Part shown: piece by piece, positions 1-4,967 of the stretch
Layout of the letters: every line of letters starts with the position of its first letter
Numbering within the stretch: the first letter of the stretch is position 1
Assembly (NCBI GenBank): GCA_030595135.1
Contig: JAUVDU010000160.1
Span: forward strand, 1-5,137
DNA from: Deltaproteobacteria bacterium
GTDB lineage: Bacteria > Desulfobacterota > Anaeroferrophillalia > Anaeroferrophillales > Tharpellaceae
Length of the DNA: 5,137 nt
Direction: 5' to 3'
Notes under the pieces: model-generated
What the model saw: only the letters and a program-made list of their open reading frames with translations
What the model was told of the DNA's origin: nothing
The model's database searches: none
Position numbers and translations under genes: made by a program

Positions 1-348
1 CGTTATCATTGCGGTCTGGCTTCAGCTCCATTGCACATTAAAGAAACTCTGGTACGTTCTCGGGCGGCCGCCTCAAGAGCTGCAACCGTACTGGCGCGAA
101 AACAGATTTCGGCCGATAAGAGTACGGTTATGGTCAGTACCCGGCTCTGTAGTGGTTGCGGGCTCTGCGTTGACACCTGTCCCTATGGAGCTAGAGAGAT
201 TAATCTCTCTTCAATGATCGCCGAAATCCATTATGAACTCTGTCACGGCTGCGGTAGTTGCGCTGCGGTATGTCCCAACGGCGCCACCCAGCAGATCGGC
301 TTTGATAAAGGCCAGATGATGGCTGTGGCTAATGCTTTAATGCGCTGA
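1..348 (+). CDS. hdrA: HdrA-like subunit, C-terminal fragment (5' end outside window)
   Basis: The reading frame is open from base 1 to a TGA at 346-348, leaving 115 visible residues. The start lies beyond the left edge; the TTG at 31 is internal, because the residues before it continue the family pattern. The fragment begins with the end of the FAD-domain region (CGLASAP, then an Ala-rich helix RAAASRAATVLAR), typical of heterodisulfide reductase subunit A. Two ferredoxin-type [4Fe-4S] motifs follow, CSGCGLCVDTCP (Cys codons at 148, 157, 166, 178) and CHGCGSCAAVCP (Cys codons at 241, 250, 259, 271), then a short tail. In known complexes HdrA is the cytoplasmic FAD hub that splits or merges electron pairs between MvhD and HdrC. 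The mvhD gene follows after 45 bp, the usual partnership. QmoA/QmoB are related, but MvhD is a separate gene here, unlike QmoB. The FAD-binding part cannot be judged. Confidence 0.9.
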   Translation, partial: RYHCGLASAPLHIKETLVRSRAAASRAATVLARKQISADKSTVMVSTRLCSGCGLCVDTCPYGAREINLSSMIAEIHYELCHGCGSCAAVCPNGATQQIGFDKGQMMAVANALMR

Positions 349-379
349 TTTTTTACGAAAAAGTTAAATATTTTTGAAT

Positions 380-383
380 AGGA
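380..383 (+). promoter_or_regulatory. Ribosome-binding site of mvhD
   Basis: AGGA lies 10 bases before the ATG at 394, in an AT-rich 45-bp gap. It supports this start. No promoter or terminator is evident in the gap, so mvhD is probably co-transcribed with hdrA. Confidence 0.55.
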
Positions 384-393
384 AATAAGTAAT

Positions 394-822
394 ATGTCTG
401 ATTCTAAGTTTGAACCAAGGATTGTCGGTTTTTTGTGCCACTGGTGCACGTATACCGGAGCCGATTTGGCGGGAACCACCCGGCAGCAGTATCCGGCGGG
501 TATTCGGATTATCCATCTTATGTGTTCCGGGGCCATCGATGTTGTCTATGTCCTTAAATCCCTGCTCGACGGGGCCGATGGTGTGCTTATCGGCGGCTGT
601 CATCCCGGCGATTGCCATTATCAGACCGGGAATCTCAAAGCTCGTCGACGGATAGCTCTTTTACGCTCAGTCATGGAGACCTTAGGTCTTGATCAGGAAC
701 GAGTCTGGCTGCGTTGGATCAGCGCCAGTGAAGGACGCCTTTTTGCTCAGACTATCCGCGAATATGACGGAGCTCTGCAATCCCAGGGTAAAAACCCCCT
801 AGCTGATGAATGGGATCTTTAA
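394..822 (+). CDS. mvhD: MvhD/FlpD-family [2Fe-2S] electron-transfer subunit
   Basis: This 142-residue protein matches the compact single-domain MvhD family along its whole length. Hallmarks are CHWCTYTGADLAG near the N-terminus (Cys15, Cys18), MCSGAID (Cys44), GGCHPGDCHY (Cys69, Cys74) and the WISASEG segment at 108-114. These cysteines are expected to hold a [2Fe-2S] cluster. There is no signal peptide or membrane segment, so it is cytoplasmic. In methanogens MvhD passes electrons between a hydrogenase or formate dehydrogenase and HdrA; bacterial homologues sit beside HdrA in methylenetetrahydrofolate reductase, benzoyl-CoA reductase and Flox-type complexes. Here it lies between hdrA and an FrhB/FdhB-like gene, implying a wire from an oxidoreductase to HdrA. 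The ATG is supported by AGGA 10 bases upstream. No hydrogenase or formate dehydrogenase catalytic gene is visible, so its donor or acceptor is unknown. Confidence 0.93.
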   Translation: MSDSKFEPRIVGFLCHWCTYTGADLAGTTRQQYPAGIRIIHLMCSGAIDVVYVLKSLLDGADGVLIGGCHPGDCHYQTGNLKARRRIALLRSVMETLGLDQERVWLRWISASEGRLFAQTIREYDGALQSQGKNPLADEWDL

Positions 823-845
823 ATCAGATTCAAACTTTCGTAGCT

Positions 846-888
846 GGGGTCATTGCTTTAAAAGGGCTTTGCGAAAAGCTTTGACCCC
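846..888. repeat. Intergenic hairpin between mvhD and the FrhB-like gene
   Basis: GGGGTCA (846-852) pairs with TGACCCC (882-888), and GCTTT (855-859) pairs with AAAGC (875-879). A symmetric TT/TT internal loop separates the two stems and the terminal loop is 15 bases. No T-tract follows, so it does not look like an ordinary intrinsic terminator. It could be an mRNA processing or stabilising hairpin, an operator, or a copy of a dispersed repeat; the sequence does not decide. The rest of the 823-959 gap shows only the ribosome-binding site. Confidence 0.6.
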
Positions 889-945
889 GTTTGAGAGGGC
901 GAAGCAAAACAACAAACAATCGACTGTAACTTAACGAGTACGTTT

Positions 946-949
946 GGAG
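946..949 (+). promoter_or_regulatory. Ribosome-binding site of the FrhB/FdhB-like gene
   Basis: GGAG (within TTGGAGA) lies 10 bases before the ATG at 960 and supports that start. It is the only good Shine-Dalgarno match near the beginning of this reading frame. Confidence 0.6.
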
Positions 950-959
950 AATTATAACG

Positions 960-2111
960 ATGAAAACGACAGTAATCGATCTGTCTTCCGATTCCTTTAA
1001 TGGCGAGATCGAAGCCTTTTTGACCCGGCTGCTTGAGAGTGACTTGGTGGGCAGCCTTCTGGTGCCGAAGCAAACCACTGGCGGCGATAATTATGTCCAT
1101 GCCTTGATTAAAAATCCGGCCTTGTTGGCGGATACCGATATTGGGGCTCCGGTGATGCCGGTTCAGGCGGCTCGGATTATTTCGAACCTGACTTTTCGTG
1201 ATCCCGGTGAAAAAATCGGCGTCGTGGTTCGTCCCTGTGAAGCCCGGGCTCTGGTCGAACTTGCTAAATTTAAACAGATTACCCGCGATTCTCTGCTGAT
1301 TATCGCAGTTGACTGTCTCGGTACTTACGAGCCGAAAGATTTTTCCGCTCTTTGTAAAGCGGGTAAAACTCCGGCTCTTGATCTTCGTAAACAGGCGGCA
1401 ACCGGAGCTTGTACGGCTGATGAAAATGCTCCTTTCCGCTCAGCTTGTGAGATTTGTGAGTATCCGGCCATAGATGCCGGTGTTGTTGATCTGGTCGTCG
1501 GACTCTGGGGTGTTGACACCGAAAAACAGCTCTACGTTGAAGCCGGAGATGAACTGGCTGATGCCTTAAGCGAAAAGAGTATCCTTGAATTCAATGGTCA
1601 GGAGAACGCTAAACGGCAAGAGATTATTGATTCCGTTAAAGCTGATCGAACCAAGTCTTGCGAGCAGGTTTTAGGTGACTTTAGCAGCAAGGTAAACTCG
1701 ATCAAAGGAATCCAGGAGCTTCTTTCTACCTGTATGCGCTGTCACAACTGTATGATCAATTGTCCGATTTGTTACTGTCGCGAATGTGTCTTCCGCTCTC
1801 CGACCTTTGAACATACCCCCGATCAGTATCTGGGCTGGGCCAAAGATAAAGGTGCCATCCGGATGCCGGCCAATACCGTAATGTTCCACCTGACCCGTTT
1901 AAATCATATGGTTATCTCTTGTATCGGTTGCGGGATGTGTGATACGGCTTGTCCCAATGATATTCCGGTGATGTCGCTGTTTCGCACGGTTGGCAGGAAT
2001 GCGCAGAAGATGATGGAATATGTACCCGGCCAGAGCTATGATGAGCCCGCTCCGGCGACCACGTTCCAGGATACTGAACTGGTAACTGAAGCCGGTATGA
2101 GTGGCCATTAA
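960..2111 (+). CDS. FrhB/FdhB-type iron-sulfur flavoprotein (coenzyme F420 hydrogenase/dehydrogenase beta-subunit family)
   Basis: This 383-residue protein resembles the beta subunits of F420-reducing hydrogenase and F420-linked formate dehydrogenase. Residues 86-105 (GVVVRPCEARALVELAKFKQ) fit the family's conserved core. CEICEYPAIDAGVVDLVVG at 163-181 fits its Cys-x2-Cys plus Asp/Gly segment. The C-terminal third has a Cys-rich cluster with Cys258, 261, 264, 268, 271, 273 and 276, then CIGCGMCDTACP (Cys321, 324, 327, 331), so about two or three [4Fe-4S] clusters are expected. No signal peptide or membrane segment is seen. Members carry electrons between a flavin or F420 and Fe-S chains. Desulfobacterota generally do not depend on F420, so FAD with ferredoxin or NAD(P)H as partner is a reasonable guess, but it is inference. 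No matching catalytic alpha subunit is in the window. It probably works with the HdrA-MvhD pair upstream. Confidence 0.85.
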   Translation: MKTTVIDLSSDSFNGEIEAFLTRLLESDLVGSLLVPKQTTGGDNYVHALIKNPALLADTDIGAPVMPVQAARIISNLTFRDPGEKIGVVVRPCEARALVELAKFKQITRDSLLIIAVDCLGTYEPKDFSALCKAGKTPALDLRKQAATGACTADENAPFRSACEICEYPAIDAGVVDLVVGLWGVDTEKQLYVEAGDELADALSEKSILEFNGQENAKRQEIIDSVKADRTKSCEQVLGDFSSKVNSIKGIQELLSTCMRCHNCMINCPICYCRECVFRSPTFEHTPDQYLGWAKDKGAIRMPANTVMFHLTRLNHMVISCIGCGMCDTACPNDIPVMSLFRTVGRNAQKMMEYVPGQSYDEPAPATTFQDTELVTEAGMSGH

Positions 2112-2131
2112 TAATTTTATAGAACTTGACT

Positions 2132-2252
2132 GAAAACCTGACAATTTTCTTGAGTGCAAGGCAGGCAAAAATTTTAACCGCAGGCATACATCAAGTATTC
2201 CGAGGATTAAAATTTTCGCCTAACGCCGCAATCGAGGAAATTGGCGGTTTTC
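2132..2252. repeat. ~121-bp imperfect palindromic intergenic element (element A)
   Basis: Nearly the whole gap between the FrhB-like gene and the next gene is one long inverted repeat. Paired segments from outside in: GAAAACC (2132-2138) with GGTTTTC (2246-2252); CAATTT (2142-2147) with AAATTG (2238-2243); AGGC before and GCCT after the AT core; AAAATTTTAA (2168-2177) with TTAAAATTTT (2207-2216); ATAC (2186-2189) with GTAT (2195-2198). The apical loop is 5 bases. It has no coding potential. The shape is that of a dispersed REP/MITE-like repeat or a large RNA hairpin. I have an unverified impression that similar palindromes recur in Desulfobacterota intergenic regions. It ends 26 bases before the next gene's ribosome-binding site. 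Confidence 0.8.
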
Positions 2253-2277
2253 GTTCGTTTAGAAACGTTTTTTTCGC

Positions 2278-2283
2278 AGGAGG
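2278..2283 (+). promoter_or_regulatory. Strong ribosome-binding site of the Fe-S subunit gene
   Basis: A full AGGAGG lies 9 bases before the ATG at 2293, the best Shine-Dalgarno match in the window. It fixes this start and suggests strong translation of the fumarate reductase module. Confidence 0.8.
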
Positions 2284-2292
2284 AAGCTTACA

Positions 2293-3069
2293 ATGAGTGA
2301 GGCAAAAAAAGAGATCAGGGTAGCAACCGGCGACCGGGCTATTCTGCCTGAAGGCACAAAACTGGTGCCGATCTATATCATGGGAAAACAGTACCAGGTT
2401 CCGGAGACCATGACCATCCAGAAAGCGGTCGAATATGCCGGTTACCAGTTTATTCGGTCATGTGGTTGTCGCGGCGGTATTTGCGGAGCCTGCCCGACGA
2501 TTTATCGAGTTGCCGGTGATTATCACCTGCATTTCTGTCTTGCCTGCCAGACTGTCGTGCAAGAGGATATGTACCTGACTCAGATGCCGTTTTTCCCGGC
2601 TAACCGGGCGGCGTATGAGATTGAAGAGGTAGATGCTTCAGCTGAAACCATTATGAAACTCTACCCTGAAGTTATGAAATGTGTTGCCTGTAATACCTGC
2701 ACCAAATCCTGTCCGATGGACATTGAGGTTATGGAGTATGTTAATGCGGCGATGCGCGGTGATATTGCCAAGGCGGCCCGCCTCTCGTTTGATTGTATTC
2801 AGTGCGGTCTCTGTTCTTCGCGTTGTCCGGCCCAGATTCAACATTTTCATCTGGCTCAGTTGTGTCGTCGCGTACATGCCAAATATCAGGTTCCCCAGGC
2901 TGAACATCTCAAACCGCGGGTTGCCGCCATCAAAGATGGTAAGTTCGTCGATGTCTTGAAAGAACTGGTCGGCAGTAATGAGGATACTTTGCGCGAACTT
3001 TATGTTGCCCGCGAAATGGAGCCTCAAGACAGTAGTGATTGGCAGCCGGAAGAGAAGCAGTTTCTTTAA
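2293..3069 (+). CDS. Fumarate reductase/succinate dehydrogenase-type iron-sulfur subunit (TfrB-like, without CCG domains)
   Basis: This 258-residue soluble protein would carry electrons to or from the flavoprotein encoded 46 bp downstream. The N-terminal half is a plant-type [2Fe-2S] domain with CGCRGGICGAC (Cys57, 59, 64, 67) and CLAC (Cys82, 85). The C-terminal half has two complete [4Fe-4S] motifs, CVACNTCTKSCP (Cys130, 133, 136, 140) and CIQCGLCSSRCP (Cys168, 171, 174, 178). In quinone-linked SdhB/FrdB the third cluster is 3Fe-4S and one of these positions is not Cys, so a 3Fe-4S cluster is not expected. The closely spaced dicluster resembles HdrC, GlpC and thiol:fumarate reductase TfrB, but the CCG (HdrB-like) domains of TfrB are absent and the protein ends in a charged tail. 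No signal peptide or transmembrane helix is seen. The assignment to this superfamily is firm; the electron partner is inferred. Confidence 0.88.
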   Translation: MSEAKKEIRVATGDRAILPEGTKLVPIYIMGKQYQVPETMTIQKAVEYAGYQFIRSCGCRGGICGACPTIYRVAGDYHLHFCLACQTVVQEDMYLTQMPFFPANRAAYEIEEVDASAETIMKLYPEVMKCVACNTCTKSCPMDIEVMEYVNAAMRGDIAKAARLSFDCIQCGLCSSRCPAQIQHFHLAQLCRRVHAKYQVPQAEHLKPRVAAIKDGKFVDVLKELVGSNEDTLRELYVAREMEPQDSSDWQPEEKQFL

Positions 3070-3088
3070 AAGTTAATATTAAATAACA

Positions 3089-3128
3089 GTTATACACAAA
3101 TATAGAGGTTTAATCATGGGTTATACAC
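3089..3128 (+). repeat. Direct repeat GTTATACAC flanking the flavoprotein start
   Basis: GTTATACAC occurs at 3089-3097 and again at 3120-3128, 31 bp apart, on either side of the ribosome-binding site and ATG. The first copy continues as TTATACACA, an exact match to the DnaA-box consensus TTATNCACA; the second has one mismatch. The second copy is also coding, so chance is a real possibility in this AT-rich gap. Confidence 0.3.
3104..3108 (+). promoter_or_regulatory. Ribosome-binding site of the flavoprotein gene
   Basis: AGAGG lies 7 bases before the ATG at 3116, in a 46-bp AT-rich gap without a terminator. This supports the chosen start and co-transcription with the Fe-S subunit gene. Confidence 0.6.
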
Positions 3129-4795
3129 CTGAAATGCTGGATTTGATCAAAAAGGTCGAAGCCAGCCGTCCGGAGCGGCTCGAACGGAGCAAAAAAGGGA
3201 TCGATTTTGAACCTTTGACTCTGGCCGGTCGTGAAGAGGTGCTCAGCAAATTTCATCCCGATTACAAAGACGATGGTCGTCGTGATGTCAAAATCGGTCC
3301 GAGCAAAGGCGAAAGCTATCCTGATGAATTTGTTGATGTACTGGAGTCAAAAGCCCGTCTTCTGGTCTCAGGAGCCGAACTTGATAAACTGACGGAATAT
3401 GAAACTGAAGTTTTGGTTATCGGCGGCGGCGGCGCTGGAACGGCGGCGGCTTTGATGGCTCAGGAAAATGGTTGTAAGGTTATTATGGCAACTAAATTGC
3501 GCCATGGTGATGCCAATACGGTAATGGCGGAAGGCGGCATCCAGGGGGCGAGTCAGGAGGTTGATTCACCTTATTATCACTATCTTGATGTTATCGGTGG
3601 CGGTCATTTTACCAATACCCCGGAATTGGTTGCAGCGTTGACTAATGATGCACCTCTGGTTATCGAATGGCTCGAACGTTTGGGTCTGATGTTTGATAAA
3701 GATCCTGATGGTCGCCTGCGGGTACGGCATGGCGGTGGTACCAGTCGCAAACGGATGCACTCCTCCGGCGATATGACCGGTTCGGCGATTATGCGGGTTT
3801 TGCGCGATGAGTCGCGTAACCGTTCTGCCGATATTAACGTTTTAGAGTTCTCTTCGGCTGTCGAGATCCTTAAAGATAGTCAGGGTCGGGCTGCCGGGGC
3901 TCTCTTCTATAATATGGAGACTGAAGAATATTTTGTTGTCAAAGCTAAAGCTACGGTAATGGCAACCGGTGGTTATGGCCGCCTCCATATTCAGGGTTTT
4001 GCTACAACAAACCATTATGGGGCGACGGCAGATGGGCTGGTGATGGGCTATCGGGCCGGGGTGCCCATGGCGTTTATGCACTCAACTCAGTATCATCCGA
4101 CCGGTGTCGCTTTTCCGGAACAGAATATCGGTTTGCTGATTACTGAAAAAGTGCGTGGCTTAGGCGCTAACCTGCTCAATACCGATGCTGAACAGTTTGT
4201 TTTTGAACGTGAACCCCGTGATGTTGAATCAGCCTGTATTATTCGCGAATGTATGGAGCGGGGCAAGGGGATCATTACGGCTACCGGCCGGGTTGGCGTC
4301 TGGCTTGATTCGCCGATGATTGAGATCCTGGAAGGCCCGGGTGCGGTCAAACGTGAACTTCCGGCCAAACATATTCAGTTCATGCGTTATGGGATTGATA
4401 TCAGCAAAGTGCCGATGTTGGTCTATCCGACCCTGCATTATCAAAATGGCGGCCTGACGATTACTGATGACAGCGCCACTAACGTGCCCGGTCTCTTTGC
4501 CGCCGGTGAAACCACTGGCGGAGTCCACGGAGAGAACCGTTTGATGGGTAACTCGCTGCTCGATATTACGGTTTTCGGCCGCCGCGCCGGAACTAATGCA
4601 GCAGCCTATGCCAAGAACTTTGACGGTGAAGTTGGCAACGTCAATATGGATCATGTTGATGCTTACCATAAAGAGCTGACTGAGGCCGGAGTAGATACCG
4701 ACCGAGTCGCGCCATTGGTATTACCCAATTATACCCGTGAAGAGATTATGGAAAAACAGTTGACAACTAATTATCAAGGCGGCTTAAGAGCCTAA
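3116..4795 (+). CDS. Fumarate reductase/succinate dehydrogenase-type flavoprotein subunit (soluble, TfrA-like)
   Basis: This 559-residue FAD protein should interconvert fumarate and succinate. A Rossmann motif GGGGAG sits at 103-108 after an unusual charged ~95-residue N-terminal extension. Residues matching the FrdA/SdhA active site are present: HPTG at 327-330, Arg347 in EKVRGLG (the proton-shuttle arginine position), His441 in YPTLHYQNGG and Arg475 in NRLMGNSL. At the usual covalent-FAD position (HTVAAEGG in E. coli FrdA) this protein has NTVMAEGG with Asn134, so FAD is probably bound non-covalently, as in NadB-like relatives. Only about 84 residues follow Arg475, so the C-terminal helical domain of classical SdhA is short or missing. 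There is no Tat or Sec signal, so it is cytoplasmic, unlike the periplasmic Mfr-type enzymes. It pairs with the Fe-S gene upstream; no membrane-anchor gene follows. L-aspartate oxidase is less likely given that Fe-S partner and the HGxNRL-type motif. Confidence 0.9.
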   Translation: MGYTPEMLDLIKKVEASRPERLERSKKGIDFEPLTLAGREEVLSKFHPDYKDDGRRDVKIGPSKGESYPDEFVDVLESKARLLVSGAELDKLTEYETEVLVIGGGGAGTAAALMAQENGCKVIMATKLRHGDANTVMAEGGIQGASQEVDSPYYHYLDVIGGGHFTNTPELVAALTNDAPLVIEWLERLGLMFDKDPDGRLRVRHGGGTSRKRMHSSGDMTGSAIMRVLRDESRNRSADINVLEFSSAVEILKDSQGRAAGALFYNMETEEYFVVKAKATVMATGGYGRLHIQGFATTNHYGATADGLVMGYRAGVPMAFMHSTQYHPTGVAFPEQNIGLLITEKVRGLGANLLNTDAEQFVFEREPRDVESACIIRECMERGKGIITATGRVGVWLDSPMIEILEGPGAVKRELPAKHIQFMRYGIDISKVPMLVYPTLHYQNGGLTITDDSATNVPGLFAAGETTGGVHGENRLMGNSLLDITVFGRRAGTNAAAYAKNFDGEVGNVNMDHVDAYHKELTEAGVDTDRVAPLVLPNYTREEIMEKQLTTNYQGGLRA

Positions 4796-4834
4796 TTGTT
4801 TGTCGACAGTTTAAACTTCAAGAATAACCATCTG

Positions 4835-4957
4835 AATGGCAAAGTAAAAAGTTCATATGCGAGGCGCGGGAAAGCTTTGGAATGAGGCGTACATACAGTA
4901 CGCCGTAGTGACGAAGGGTGAGCGGAACGAAGCAGATGGACTTTTTAAGAAGCCATT
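4835..4957. repeat. ~123-bp imperfect palindromic intergenic element (element B)
   Basis: Paired segments from outside in: AATGGC (4835-4840) with GCCATT (4952-4957); AAAAAGTTCATATGC (4846-4860) with GCAGATGGACTTTTT (4932-4946), matching at 13 of 15; and a perfect apical stem GGCGTAC (4886-4892) with GTACGCC (4898-4904) around a 5-base loop. The regions between the arms and the apex pair poorly. It has no coding potential. The right end touches the sucC ribosome-binding site. Terminal inverted repeats plus a central hairpin suit a MITE- or REP-like dispersed repeat. I have an unverified impression of similar sequences in Desulfobacterota. The rest of the 4796-4967 gap holds only TGTCGACA (4801-4808) and a small CCAT-CTGA-ATGG hairpin at 4828-4839. 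Confidence 0.8.
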
Positions 4958-4962
4958 AGGAG
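4958..4962 (+). promoter_or_regulatory. Ribosome-binding site of sucC, abutting palindrome B
   Basis: AGGAG lies 5 bases before the ATG at 4968 and begins on the base after the right end of palindrome B. Folding of that palindrome in the transcript could affect ribosome access. Confidence 0.75.
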
Positions 4963-4967
4963 AAAAA

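Noticed and set aside
31..33. TTG as the true start of a small ferredoxin-like gene
   Set aside because: The frame is open back to base 1, the preceding residues continue the HdrA pattern, and no Shine-Dalgarno sequence precedes it.
243..655. Open frames on both strands overlapping the hdrA end and mvhD
   Set aside because: They are shadows of the hdrA/mvhD reading frames, which match their families throughout.
1..822. Split QmoB (HdrA plus MvhD domain) of the sulfate-reduction Qmo complex
   Set aside because: MvhD is an independent gene, no qmoC or apr genes are present, and the neighbours point to an FrhB-like and fumarate reductase context.
843..856. Sigma-54-like GG...GC promoter in the mvhD downstream gap
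   Set aside because: The GG-N10-GC spacing does not fit.
2126..2178. Promoter-like TTGACT (2126) and TTGAGT/TTTAAC (2150/2173) pairs
   Set aside because: The -10 matches are poor and the bases belong mainly to the palindrome; no promoter can be supported.
2256..2274. CGTT-TAGA-AACG followed by seven T as an intrinsic terminator
   Set aside because: The stem has only 4 bp with half A/T pairs and sits just upstream of a strong ribosome-binding site; too weak to call.
2638..3027. 129-codon open frame on the - strand
   Set aside because: It overlaps the two [4Fe-4S] motifs of the Fe-S subunit gene and has no convincing domain or ribosome-binding site.
4229..4669. 146-codon open frame on the - strand
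   Set aside because: It lies wholly inside the flavoprotein gene, whose + frame carries the conserved Arg347, His441 and Arg475 motifs; the antisense product shows no recognisable family.
4781..4792. GGCT-TAAG-AGCC hairpin at the end of the flavoprotein gene as a terminator
   Set aside because: A 4-bp stem inside the last codons with no real T-tract afterwards.
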